This document shows, piece by piece, positions 13,014 to 20,415 of a stretch of 30,492 nt of DNA. This stretch comes from DALYDP01 sp964348685 (GTDB lineage Bacteria; Patescibacteriota; Gracilibacteria; Peribacterales; Peribacteraceae): contig CAYGDM010000005.1 of the NCBI GenBank assembly GCA_964348685.1, positions 1 through 30,492 of the forward strand, in the 5' to 3' direction. A program made the translations under genes and the position numbers. Positions within the stretch are counted from its first letter, which is position 1. Each line of letters opens with the position of its first letter. The notes under the pieces are model-generated. The model was not told the origin of the DNA, did no database searches, and was given only the letters and a program-made list of their open reading frames with translations.

Positions 13014-14513
13014 ATGCTCACACAACTCACATCCTTCGCCACGATCGGCCTCCAATCGGAGCGCATCACGGTCGAAATCGGTTCCGCCCCCGGCGAGAGC
13101 GGCATCACCATCGTCGGCCTCGGCGATACCGCCGTGCAAGAGAGCCGCCAGCGCGTGCGCATGGCGCTCCGCTCGAGCGGCTACAAACTGCCGACCGGCC
13201 GCAGCGTCACCATCAACCTCGCGCCAGCGGACCTCAAGAAAGTCGGCCCGCGCTACGACCTGCCGATCGCGCTGGGGCTGCTTTTGGCGCACGAAGAAAT
13301 ATCACTCCCGGACGACGCGCTGAAAAGCACGGCAATCATGGGTGAACTTTCGCTCGACGGCGGCCTCCGCCACGTCACGGGTGTCCTCTCCGCGGCGATC
13401 GCATGCCGCGAGCATGGCATCAAAACGCTCATCGTTCCCGCGGTGAACGGCGCCGAAGCATCGCTCGTGCCGGACGTGCGCATCATCGCGGCCGAGAACG
13501 TAAACGACCTCCTCGCGATCCTGAAAGGAGAGAAAGAACCGTCTGTATTCGACCCCCCGGCGGCGCGCGCCACGATGAACGAATCGTCGATCGACTTCGC
13601 CGACATCCGCGGCCAGGAACAAGCGAAACGCGCACTCGAAATCGCCGCAGCGGGCGGCCACAACGTCCTCATGAGCGGCGCGCCGGGATCGGGCAAAACT
13701 CTCCTCGCCCAGGCGCTGCGTGGCATATTGCCGCCCCTCTCATCCGAAGAATCACTGGAAGTCACGCAGGTGTACTCCGTCGCCAATCTCCTCACGACGG
13801 AAACTCCTCTCATCCAGCAACGCCCGTTCCGCGCGGTGCACCACACCGCCAGCGGCGTCTCGCTCGTTGGTGGCGGCCAAATCCCGGGCCCCGGCGAGAT
13901 CAGCCTCGCGCACAGGGGCGTCCTATTCCTCGATGAAGTCGCGGAATTCCCGCCGAACGTCCTCGACGTGCTGCGGCAACCCTTGGAAGACCGCCGCGTG
14001 ACGATCAACCGCGTGCAGGGGAGCGCCACCTACCCGGCCGACGTGCTGCTCGTAGCGGCCATGAACCCACCCCAGCACTCCACCACGACGCAGGCCGTCA
14101 TGAAGCGCCGCATCAGTGCGCCATTCCTCGACCGCATCGACCTGACGATCGACGTCCGCCCCGTGGCGCTCGAAGACCTCTCGCAGCGCGCCGTGCGCAC
14201 TGGCGAGACCACGGAAGTCATTCTCAAGCGCGTCGTCACCGCGCGAGAACTCCAACGGAAGCGCTTCGCCGGGATGAAGATCAGCACCAACAAAGAAATG
14301 AGCATTCGCGATCTGCAGAAGTTCTGCCCGCTCGACGACGCCTCGGAAACGCTCCTCCGCCAGGCCGCCGGCAAGCTCGGCCTCTCGGCCCGCAGCTACC
14401 ACCGCGCCATCAAGGTCGCGCGCACGGTGGCCGACCTCTCGGGCAGCGAAACGATCACGCCCGCGCACGTCGCCGAGGCGCTGCAGTACCGCCAGCCGAT
14501 CGGGTTGGAATAA
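13014..14513 (+). CDS. comM: ComM / YifB family Mg-chelatase-like AAA+ ATPase
   Basis: A 499-residue ComM/YifB protein. ComM is known in naturally transformable bacteria as a helicase that drives branch migration of incoming DNA. The N-terminal ChlI-like Lon-S5 fold domain (1-175) includes IVGLGDTAVQESRQRVRMAL-type text. The AAA+ domain has Walker A GAPGSGKT (222-229), Walker B VLFLDEVAEF (303-312), and the PGPGEISLAHRG insert (291-302). The C-terminal lid includes SYHRAIKVARTVADL. The segment after AAMNPP (348-353) is short: where most family members carry a cysteine-rich zinc-like insert (CPCG...C.C), this protein reads PPQHSTTTQAVMKRR and has no cysteine. It diverges from yraN and is followed by the second 123-bp repeat. 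Confidence 0.95.
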   Translation: MLTQLTSFATIGLQSERITVEIGSAPGESGITIVGLGDTAVQESRQRVRMALRSSGYKLPTGRSVTINLAPADLKKVGPRYDLPIALGLLLAHEEISLPDDALKSTAIMGELSLDGGLRHVTGVLSAAIACREHGIKTLIVPAVNGAEASLVPDVRIIAAENVNDLLAILKGEKEPSVFDPPAARATMNESSIDFADIRGQEQAKRALEIAAAGGHNVLMSGAPGSGKTLLAQALRGILPPLSSEESLEVTQVYSVANLLTTETPLIQQRPFRAVHHTASGVSLVGGGQIPGPGEISLAHRGVLFLDEVAEFPPNVLDVLRQPLEDRRVTINRVQGSATYPADVLLVAAMNPPQHSTTTQAVMKRRISAPFLDRIDLTIDVRPVALEDLSQRAVRTGETTEVILKRVVTARELQRKRFAGMKISTNKEMSIRDLQKFCPLDDASETLLRQAAGKLGLSARSYHRAIKVARTVADLSGSETITPAHVAEALQYRQPIGLE

Positions 14514-14536
14514 GTGTCACCCTTCGTCAGGCTCAC
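14514..14536. repeat. Short extragenic palindrome remnant next to 123-bp repeat
   Basis: The string GTGTCACCCTTCGTCAGGCT follows the comM stop codon directly and runs into the 123-bp repeat. It resembles one strand of the hairpin at 5231-5257 (CAGCCT...CGTCGAAGG), so both loci combine the same two kinds of extragenic palindrome. Confidence 0.4.
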
Positions 14537-14659
14537 GTCATGGTTCGAGGCTTTTGCTCTGGCAAAAGCACCTCACCATGACAAAAGTGCCGCATGCCAT
14601 GTTGTTTCGTTGTCATGGTGAGGTGCGAGCGGCCGCAGCCGCGAGCCACGAACCATGAC
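14537..14659. repeat. 123-bp palindromic repeat, copy 2 (inverted)
   Basis: This is the reverse complement of the element at 12424-12546 with five substitutions and no gaps. It fills the space between the convergent genes comM and the SLH gene. Its last base pairs with the G of the SLH gene's TAG stop, so on both outer sides the junction reads TAG followed directly by TCATGGTTCG. The two copies face each other across yraN and comM. Confidence 0.93.
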
Positions 14660-16323
14660 TACTTGGTGATGGTCCACGTGACGTTCCCCCCGAACGGCAC
14701 GTCTTCTTCTATCCACGAGAATTGTCCGATCTCGTCGGACCATGTGAACGTTCCTGGCTGGCCGATCATTCCGCGGCTTTCCATCTCCACGAAGAGGCTT
14801 CCGTTGCCAGAGCCGAGCACCGCGAGATCGGCGTAGACAGACACGTTCAAACCCGATGCGGGAACGTTCGTGAGATTCTCCGGCAGCACGCCGCAGGTCA
14901 CGTAGATCCTCTCGAGCTTCTCAAGACCGCAGTCGACGAAGCTGTTCTTCGCCACGTCGCCGATACGCACGTTCGATACGTTCACATTCGCCGCGGTCAT
15001 GATCAATTCGACGCTCTCGATCGAGAGCGTGGCACCCGTCGCTGTGTCGGACTCCAACCGAAACGACGCGATTTGGCGCTGCTCGCCGGCTTGGATCGTA
15101 CCTATCATCGGAAGTGTGCTTACAGCGCGCGTCAACGTAGCGAACGACGTCTGATGGACCGGGTACACCTGGTTGTCCGTGAAAAGATACTTCGCGTTAC
15201 CGGTCGTCTGTCCTTCGGTTTGGATCTGGAAACTTTCGACTTCAACCAACTGGTTCGAGCCGCCACCGCCGCCGAACGGATACATGTCGAACGCGATGCC
15301 GACCTTCACCGACTCATTCGCAGGGAAGACGTAGGTGCTGTCGGGCGTGAGCGCTTCCCATTTATCGTCGTCATCATTGTCGTTCAGCGCGAGCTTGAGC
15401 TCGGTGATGACGTCGCCGTCTTTGTCCACGAGGTAGACGTTGTCGATCGGAGTGACTTTGTTGCGCAACACGAAGCGTACGAAACGGAGGATGGACGCTT
15501 CGTCGGTGCTGATAACCGTACCGCCCAAGATGAGCGGCGAACGTTCACCCGCGAGGATAAAGCTGCTCTTAGCGGGGAACAGCGCAACCGATGAACGCGA
15601 CGAGGAGGAAGATGAAACGGAAGACGAAGAGGATGAAGAGAACGACGACGAAGAAGAAACGGATGAGGACGATGCGGACGATTCGCTCTCGAAATCACCG
15701 CGCTCCGCGTTGCGATACGCATCGAGTTCGCCCGCGGCTTCCGCGACGAAGGCAGCCGCGAACCGGGCCATTTGACCGCGGGTCAGCGATTGATCCGCGC
15801 TCACGCCGTCCAGCTCCACGCCGTGCTCGGCGGCGGCTTTGAGATAACCCGTGTACCACGCCCAACGTTCGTTCGGGGCTGGTTCGGGAAGCGTGTAGCC
15901 GGCGAGTTCCACCAAGATCTTCGCGGCTTCGGCATAGTTCACGTCGCGTTCGGCATGAAAGAGACCGTCGGGGTTTCCCTGCACAATGCCGTCAATTTCG
16001 GCACGGCAGACGTAACGACTGAACCACGCGCTTTCCGGAACATCGGGGAAGCAATTGCGGGAATCGCCTTCTCCCACGCCGACATCCATGGCGAGGAGGG
16101 CGATCTTCGTGAACTCGGCGCGGTTGAGGGTACGCTTCGCGGCAAAGCTGCCATCAGGATTGCCCGAAATGGCGTCGATGTCCGTGAGAACGCTGATCGC
16201 GGCGCGCTCGGCGATCGAAAACCGCGAGGCATCCGTGTATTCGTCGTCGCCGTGCTGGAAATCCAACGCGAACGCCGCGGCGGGAAGAACGAGGAATAAC
16301 GTTGCGAGTGCGGTGCGCTTCAT
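14659..16323 (-). CDS. SLH-domain surface protein with Ser-rich linker and beta-rich C-terminus
   Basis: A secreted 554-residue protein. It has a signal peptide (KRTALATLFLVLPAAAFA, residues 2-19), then three SLH repeats (about 36-82, 91-141 and 153-195) with NRAEFTKIALL, NYAEAAKILVEL and TRGQMARFAAAF as their C-terminal signatures. SLH repeats usually bind pyruvylated wall polymers and anchor proteins to the cell surface. A poly-serine linker follows (about 213-246). The rest (about 250-554) is Thr/Val/Gly-rich and probably beta-sandwich, with two cysteines near its end; I do not recognise it. The start is the ATG at 16323, where a signal peptide begins and TATACT ends 8 nt upstream. The stop codon abuts a 123-bp repeat. 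Confidence 0.9.
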   Translation of the reverse strand: MKRTALATLFLVLPAAAFALDFQHGDDEYTDASRFSIAERAAISVLTDIDAISGNPDGSFAAKRTLNRAEFTKIALLAMDVGVGEGDSRNCFPDVPESAWFSRYVCRAEIDGIVQGNPDGLFHAERDVNYAEAAKILVELAGYTLPEPAPNERWAWYTGYLKAAAEHGVELDGVSADQSLTRGQMARFAAAFVAEAAGELDAYRNAERGDFESESSASSSSVSSSSSFSSSSSSSVSSSSSSRSSVALFPAKSSFILAGERSPLILGGTVISTDEASILRFVRFVLRNKVTPIDNVYLVDKDGDVITELKLALNDNDDDDKWEALTPDSTYVFPANESVKVGIAFDMYPFGGGGGSNQLVEVESFQIQTEGQTTGNAKYLFTDNQVYPVHQTSFATLTRAVSTLPMIGTIQAGEQRQIASFRLESDTATGATLSIESVELIMTAANVNVSNVRIGDVAKNSFVDCGLEKLERIYVTCGVLPENLTNVPASGLNVSVYADLAVLGSGNGSLFVEMESRGMIGQPGTFTWSDEIGQFSWIEEDVPFGGNVTWTITK

Positions 16324-16331
16324 AGGGCCTG

Positions 16332-16337
16332 AGTATA
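16332..16337 (-). promoter_or_regulatory. -10 hexamer of SLH gene
   Basis: TATACT on the minus strand ends 8 nt before the ATG at 16323, with no Shine-Dalgarno site between. Confidence 0.6.
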
Positions 16338-16408
16338 GCACCATCGCGATGCTCCATGGCTAGATGCGCAAAAAAGACGTAGATTATTCACATCTTTTCC
16401 TCCTTCCT

Positions 16409-16615
16409 ATGAACCAGAACTCCTGGCTCTACTCCGATTCATTCCTCAGGCGCGCGTTCGCGATCTGGGGACACTACTTCGTGGCGAACCTGATCATCGG
16501 CGCGTGCGTGGCGGTCATCGCGTTCATCGTCGCAATCACATTCGGCATGACGTTCTCGAGCATGACGTCTGTCACCGGCGAGCAGCCCACGGTGAACGTC
16601 GAAATCGGACGATAA
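16409..16615 (+). CDS. Small single-pass membrane protein (68 aa)
   Basis: The ATG at 16409 gives MNQNSWLYSDSFLRRAFAIW followed by one strong membrane helix (about residues 24-48, VANLIIGACVAVIAFIVAIT) and a short polar tail. It could be a small inner-membrane protein with the N-terminus inside. An upstream ATG at 16364 in the same frame would add 15 residues, but the CCTCCTTCCT tract directly before 16409 resembles other starts in this window, so the shorter form is preferred. No family is recognised. It lies between a divergent SLH gene and tRNA-Arg. Confidence 0.55.
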   Translation: MNQNSWLYSDSFLRRAFAIWGHYFVANLIIGACVAVIAFIVAITFGMTFSSMTSVTGEQPTVNVEIGR

Positions 16616-16638
16616 TATGAGATAGTGAACATCTCCGT

Positions 16639-16713
16639 GGCCCCGTAGTTCAATGGATAGAACGACCCTCTCCTAAGGGGTAAATGCAGGTTCGATTCCC
16701 GCCGGGGCTACCA
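16639..16713 (+). tRNA. tRNA-Arg (anticodon CCU)
   Basis: A full cloverleaf can be drawn over 75 nt. The acceptor stem GGCCCCG pairs with CGGGGCT with a G1-U72 wobble. The D arm contains TAGTTCAATGGATAGAAC. The anticodon loop CTCCTAA has anticodon CCT, reading AGG arginine codons. The T arm is GCAGG-TTCGATT-CCCGC with one A-C mismatch, and the 3' CCA is encoded. The T-loop consensus TTCGATT is intact. It is an isolated tRNA with no neighbouring tRNA or rRNA. Confidence 0.94.
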
Positions 16714-16734
16714 TTCGACTCGATAAGCGCATGC

Positions 16735-16740
16735 TATCCT
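16735..16740 (+). promoter_or_regulatory. -10 hexamer of DUF1653 gene
   Basis: TATCCT ends exactly 6 nt before the ATG at 16747, about 20 nt beyond the tRNA 3' end. No Shine-Dalgarno site is present. Confidence 0.6.
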
Positions 16741-16746
16741 GCGCGC

Positions 16747-17007
16747 ATGGACAACAAAGACATCGCGCAGATGAAGATCAATGAAACGGGCCCCGTACCG
16801 GGCGCCACATTCCGCCACTACAAAGGCGGAGAATACGAAGTGATCGCGAATGCACTGGAAGAAGCGACGCTGGCCCACCTCGTCGTTTACCGCAGTCCGA
16901 AAGGCACGGTCTGGACGCGCCCGATCGACGACTGGAATGCAACCGTCGACATCGATGGCACGACGATGCGGCGGTTCACACCGATCGATCTCGGCGAAAC
17001 GCAGTGA
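16747..17007 (+). CDS. DUF1653 domain protein
   Basis: An 86-residue protein matching the DUF1653 pattern: G-x-x-x-R-H-Y-K-G-G-x-Y-E-V (residues 19-32), then HLVVYRSPKGTVWTRPIDDW (44-63) and a final RRFTPI. The family is small, widespread, soluble and of unknown biochemical role. The start is set by the TATCCT hexamer 6 nt upstream and by the family N-terminus. It lies downstream of tRNA-Arg on the same strand and is convergent with the lipoprotein gene, with only 7 nt between the stop codons and no obvious terminator. Confidence 0.85.
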   Translation: MDNKDIAQMKINETGPVPGATFRHYKGGEYEVIANALEEATLAHLVVYRSPKGTVWTRPIDDWNATVDIDGTTMRRFTPIDLGETQ

Positions 17008-17014
17008 AGCCGGA

Positions 17015-17512
17015 TCACTCCGCTTCCATCATCTCCGGATACTTCTCCGCGAGGACGAGTTCAAGCTCGGCGACGTACTCGTTCGCCAAACGCTCGCCGT
17101 TCTCTGCCTTCGCCGTCATGTCGTCGGCCTTCTGGATGGTCGCGGTTGAGGGATCCGCCGCCATGCCGCGGATGAGATCGACTGCACCGACCATCTCGCC
17201 GATGGACTGCACCAGGAGCGGGTGAACGTTCGCAAAGGCTTCCGGCACCGTCATGGCGGCTGCTTCGTCTTGGAGGGCCTTCAGCGCGTTGAAGTGAACG
17301 TCCAGCTCGGCCTTCGCTTCGGCGTTCCATTCGAGCGGGTTCTCCTGCTCGGTCATGAGCGTTTCAAAATCCGTTCCGACCTGCGCCATACCTTCGGCCA
17401 GGATCTGCGCTTCTTCGAAGTACGCGGCGATCTGCCCTTGCTCAGTCCACGCGCACGCGGAAAGGGAAACCGCTGCGACGGCGGCGACGGAGACAAAGCG
17501 GGAGAACGTCAT
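17015..17512 (-). CDS. Putative small lipoprotein (165 aa)
   Basis: The N-terminus has a basic start, a hydrophobic run and a lipobox LSAC with Cys20 (FVSVAAVAAVSLSAC), so it is probably a lipid-anchored exported protein. The mature part is helical and acidic (IAAYFEEAQILAEGMAQVGT, KADDMTAKAENGERLANEYVAE), suggesting a helical bundle. No family is recognised. A CACCCCTTTCCC tract lies directly before the ATG. It is the last gene of the long minus-strand block that begins with secA, 29 nt after the MBL-like gene, and probably belongs to the same or an adjacent transcript. Confidence 0.72.
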   Translation of the reverse strand: MTFSRFVSVAAVAAVSLSACAWTEQGQIAAYFEEAQILAEGMAQVGTDFETLMTEQENPLEWNAEAKAELDVHFNALKALQDEAAAMTVPEAFANVHPLLVQSIGEMVGAVDLIRGMAADPSTATIQKADDMTAKAENGERLANEYVAELELVLAEKYPEMMEAE

Positions 17513-17541
17513 GGGAAAGGGGTGAAAGAAGTGATGGAGAA

Positions 17542-18075
17542 TTATGAAGCCGAGAGGACGATGGTTTCACGGCCTTCGCTCGGCAGCGCTCCTTTTAGTT
17601 TATATTCGGAGACGGTCTCTTTGCCTGCCGCGCCCGCGGCCTTCACGACGTCGGCGTCCAAGGTTCCGTCGCTTCCTGGGACGAGAATGAGAATGCGCGG
17701 ATCGACTTCTTCGATAAGCGTCTGCGCGCGCTTGGGATGTTCGGCCGGCAAAATCATGATCGCCACGTCGCCGAGTCGTTCGATGTCTTCTTGGCTCCAC
17801 TCTTCGATCGGCGAGGACGGCAGCGCGATGCGCACATCATCCATGTGAACCAAAAACGACACGCACTGCCCCTCCTGCTGACCGATGCCACGGATTGCCA
17901 CGCCGCCAATGTCATACTCACCGGGCCAGGAAAGTACGCCATTCGTCGGCTCCTCTTCGGGCTTCGAAAGCAGCGTCACGGCGTTCGCCGTTGGCTTCTT
18001 CGGAAACGCAACAATGTCGGTTTTTCCATCGGACAGGGAGACGCCTGAACCGGAAAGGGCCTTGATAGTCAGCAT
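17542..18075 (-). CDS. Degenerate metallo-beta-lactamase-like protein (177 aa)
   Basis: The layout resembles the short 'Zn-dependent hydrolase of the beta-lactamase fold' (COG2220/UlaG-like) found in many small genomes. It has an opening strand pair (ITIKALSG-type start, VSLSDGKTDIVAFP) and the block LSWPGEYDIGGVAIRGIG (48-65). A strand-rich half follows with FLVHMDDVRIAL, and then LGDVAIMILP (101-110) and DPRILILVPG. The metal-binding HxHxDH motif that defines active enzymes is absent; the region where it should lie reads TLLSKPEEEPTNGVL. The protein is therefore probably not a hydrolase, or it uses the fold differently. The start at 18075 is supported by TACACT (18085-18090, minus) ending 9 nt upstream. 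It is downstream of murA. Confidence 0.65.
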   Translation of the reverse strand: MLTIKALSGSGVSLSDGKTDIVAFPKKPTANAVTLLSKPEEEPTNGVLSWPGEYDIGGVAIRGIGQQEGQCVSFLVHMDDVRIALPSSPIEEWSQEDIERLGDVAIMILPAEHPKRAQTLIEEVDPRILILVPGSDGTLDADVVKAAGAAGKETVSEYKLKGALPSEGRETIVLSAS

Positions 18076-18115
18076 ACGGGACGGAGTGTAGGGGATGAGG
18101 CGAAAAGCGACAATC

Positions 18116-19399
18116 TTATGCGGGCTTCTGCACGTCCATGACGATGCGCTCGATCTTCGCGCCGAGCGCTTTCAATTTCTGATCGAGCTTATCGTAGCCG
18201 CGTTCGATGTAGCGAACGTCCGTGATCGTCGTCTGACCCTCTGCGCAAAGAGCCGCGAGCACCATGGCGGCGCCTGCACGGATATCGTTCGAGGCCACCT
18301 GCCTGCCCTTGAGGGGCGTGGGGCCGATGATCAGTGCCTGGTGCGAGTTAAGGATCTCGATGTGGGAGCCCATTTTCTCAAGCTCGTACAGATACGCGAG
18401 GCGGCCTTCGAACAGCGTCTCGAAAATGCGAGACACGCCCTTCGCTTGCGTCATAAGCACGCCCATCGGCGCCTGAAGATCGGTCGGGAAACCGGGGAAG
18501 ATCATCGTTTGAACCTTCACGGCATTAAGGAACGACAGTTCGCCGTCGACGAACATCGTCTTCTCCGCGGCGTCGTACTTGAGGATGCCGCCCATGCGCT
18601 TGATGACATCGACGAACATGCGGAGGTGATCGGCGTCGAAATCGTGAATGCGCAAACGGCCGCGGGTCACGAGGGCGGCGATCACGAGGCAGCCCGCTTC
18701 GAGGTAATCGAACGGGACGCGGTGCGTGACGGGCTTGAGATTCTTCGTGCCGCGGATGACCAGGGTGTGCGTGCCGATGCCCTCCACTTCGGCGCCCATC
18801 GCGGCGGCCATCTTCGCGCATTCCTGCACGTGCGGTTCGCCGGCGGCGATATCGATGCGTGTCTCGCCCTCGAGAGCCGCTGCGGCCCACAACGCGTTCT
18901 CGGTCGCGGTGACGGAGAACTCGGGGAGAATGACGTGGGACGGCTTCAACTGACCCTGCAAATGCAATGTCTCAGGCGTGCTCATGTTATCGGCACCCAT
19001 CTGTTCCAGCGCCAACACGTGCGCTTCGACCGGGCGCTTACCCAGCACGCAACCGCCGGGGTAACTCATCTCCGCCACGCCGAAGCGCGCGAGGAGCGGA
19101 CCAAGCAGCACGATGGACCCGCGGAGTTTCGAGACGTATTCGGCGGGGATCGGTTTGCTCTCGATGTTCGTCGTATCGATCGTCACCGTGCCGTCGATGA
19201 ACGACGTCGTGCATCCGAGGAATTCCAAAATCTGGAGCATGAGCTCGGTGTCGCGCAGGCGAGGAACGTTCGTGAGCGTCGTGACGCCGTCGACAAGCAC
19301 TGCGCCCGCGATCATCGGCAGCGCCGCGTTCTTGGAACCACTCACCGTCACCTCACCTTGGAGGGGAACGCCGCCGGTAATCTGGTATCGGATATCCAT
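18116..19399 (-). CDS. murA: UDP-N-acetylglucosamine 1-carboxyvinyltransferase
   Basis: MurA transfers enolpyruvate from PEP to UDP-GlcNAc, the first committed step of peptidoglycan synthesis in the cytoplasm. The protein has 427 residues. GSKNA at 21-25 contains the conserved Lys23-Asn24 pair, and the flexible loop YPGGCVLGKRP (113-123) carries the active-site cysteine Cys117, the target of fosfomycin in sensitive enzymes. RGSIVLLGPLLARFG (93-107) and the C-terminal segment with DIRAGAAMVLAALCAEG also fit the EPSP-synthase-like fold. The ATG at 19399 is chosen because MDIRYQITGG matches family starts and TATAAT ends 9 nt upstream; a longer frame from 19465 is unlikely. It sits 34 nt after the holB-like gene. 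Confidence 0.97.
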   Translation of the reverse strand: MDIRYQITGGVPLQGEVTVSGSKNAALPMIAGAVLVDGVTTLTNVPRLRDTELMLQILEFLGCTTSFIDGTVTIDTTNIESKPIPAEYVSKLRGSIVLLGPLLARFGVAEMSYPGGCVLGKRPVEAHVLALEQMGADNMSTPETLHLQGQLKPSHVILPEFSVTATENALWAAAALEGETRIDIAAGEPHVQECAKMAAAMGAEVEGIGTHTLVIRGTKNLKPVTHRVPFDYLEAGCLVIAALVTRGRLRIHDFDADHLRMFVDVIKRMGGILKYDAAEKTMFVDGELSFLNAVKVQTMIFPGFPTDLQAPMGVLMTQAKGVSRIFETLFEGRLAYLYELEKMGSHIEILNSHQALIIGPTPLKGRQVASNDIRAGAAMVLAALCAEGQTTITDVRYIERGYDKLDQKLKALGAKIERIVMDVQKPA

Positions 19400-19408
19400 G
19401 GGAGCAGG

Positions 19409-19414
19409 ATTATA
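19409..19414 (-). promoter_or_regulatory. -10 hexamer of murA (perfect TATAAT)
   Basis: TATAAT on the minus strand ends 9 nt before the murA ATG. It is the only perfect consensus -10 I noticed at a gene start here, within a block that could otherwise be read as one operon. Confidence 0.7.
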
Positions 19415-19433
19415 GCGCAGGAAACGGTTCCGG

Positions 19434-20396
19434 TTAGCGTATTCCAAGCGCGAATTCCTGCACAATCAGCGGTTTGTAGGCGTTCGTCTGGAGGCGGGCC
19501 GTCAGCCGACGGAGCGCCTGCGCCCGAGCGACGGACGACATCGGGGACTCGCGCAGGGTGAGGGCGAGATGCAGAAGGAAGCGCTCGCCATTTTTTCCCT
19601 TCTCGGTGATCGGCGTGAGCGCGCGCAAACGCTCGCTGAGCGACATCGGCCCCCAGAACGACGTTGCCTGGTTATGCATGAGCCGCTCGTCGCGGAGTAT
19701 GTCGGGATCGGACGCCAACGCGATAGCCGTGCCGGGCGCGCCCTGCGCGAGATGCAGCACGAATGACCGATCTTCCTCCGGCACGTTTTTCACCAAGGGT
19801 GCGATCAATGCATCGGGCACGCGGTCGAACCGCAACACGCGCGAGCGCGAGACGATGGTCGGCAGAAGCGATGCGTCACTGCCCGTCGTCATGATGAACA
19901 CGCGGCCTTCCGGGGGTTCTTCCAATATCTTCAGAAACGCGTTTCCCGCGGCATCCTGCAGGCGATCGATGCCCCGGATGAAGCACACCCTGCGCGTGCC
20001 TTCACCCGTTTCATAGACCCTCTCCTGGATCACGCGCACGTCGTCGATCGAAATGACATCGCTGCGCATCGCGGGCGATTTCCACCGGTGCGACTGCTGG
20101 ATGTTCGATGATGTCGCGATCTCGTCGAGGTTCTCCGATTGATCCTCGATCCACAATTGATCGAGCGAGAGGAAATCACGATGGATGAGCTTGGCGATCT
20201 GCAACTTCGCCGCTTCGCGCGCATCGGGATCCAAACCGCGCGTCAAAAGCTCCGAGGCGAACCACCGCGCAACGGTCGATTTACCGACGTGGTCGGGGCC
20301 GGAAAACAAATACGCGTGCGACACGTTGCCCGTTTCCAGGTCCGTTTCGAGGTTCGCGATCTGCCGCGCGTGGCCGACGATGGAGGACTTCTCCAT
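19434..20396 (-). CDS. holB: DNA polymerase III delta'-like clamp-loader subunit
   Basis: A 320-residue AAA+ clamp-loader protein. It starts MEKSSIVGHARQIANLETDL and has HAYLFSGPDHVGKSTVA with a Walker A-like loop GPDHVGKS (33-40). The Walker B/sensor area reads VCFIRGIDRLQDAAGNAFLK, then ILEEPPEGRVFIMTT, and IVSRSRVLRF corresponds to the SRC/sensor 1 region. The delta' zinc-binding cysteines are absent. Delta' opens the sliding clamp together with the tau and delta subunits. The short length and lack of a long C-terminus argue against DnaX. The ATG at 20396 is preferred over 20453 because TAGAAT ends 8 nt upstream and the family N-terminus fits. It lies between the SLH genes and murA on the same strand. 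Confidence 0.85.
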   Translation of the reverse strand: MEKSSIVGHARQIANLETDLETGNVSHAYLFSGPDHVGKSTVARWFASELLTRGLDPDAREAAKLQIAKLIHRDFLSLDQLWIEDQSENLDEIATSSNIQQSHRWKSPAMRSDVISIDDVRVIQERVYETGEGTRRVCFIRGIDRLQDAAGNAFLKILEEPPEGRVFIMTTGSDASLLPTIVSRSRVLRFDRVPDALIAPLVKNVPEEDRSFVLHLAQGAPGTAIALASDPDILRDERLMHNQATSFWGPMSLSERLRALTPITEKGKNGERFLLHLALTLRESPMSSVARAQALRRLTARLQTNAYKPLIVQEFALGIR

Positions 20397-20404
20397 GGAC
20401 GGCC

Positions 20405-20410
20405 ATTCTA
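20405..20410 (-). promoter_or_regulatory. -10 hexamer of holB-like gene
   Basis: TAGAAT on the minus strand ends 8 nt before the ATG at 20396. It begins 6 nt after the stop codon of the upstream SLH gene. Confidence 0.55.
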
Positions 20411-20415
20411 CACCC

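Noticed and set aside
12424..14659. A compound transposon or insertion sequence
   Set aside because: The flanking repeats are palindromic and 123 bp long, no transposase or target duplication is visible, and the genes inside are ordinary core-type genes. A BIME-like repeat pair is the safer reading.
15590..15690. Acidic/Lys-rich plus-strand low-complexity ORFs near 15440-15842
   Set aside because: They are the reverse reading of the poly-Ser linker of the SLH protein on the minus strand.
5186..17007. Recoding of UGA as glycine, as in some CPR lineages
   Set aside because: TGA ends many clear genes here at the expected place (for example 5188, 9964, 11708, 17007) and I saw no in-frame TGA in conserved proteins.
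18095..19561. A 488-aa open frame on the plus strand opposite murA
   Set aside because: It is a shadow of murA, which has its lysine, asparagine and cysteine active-site residues on the minus strand.
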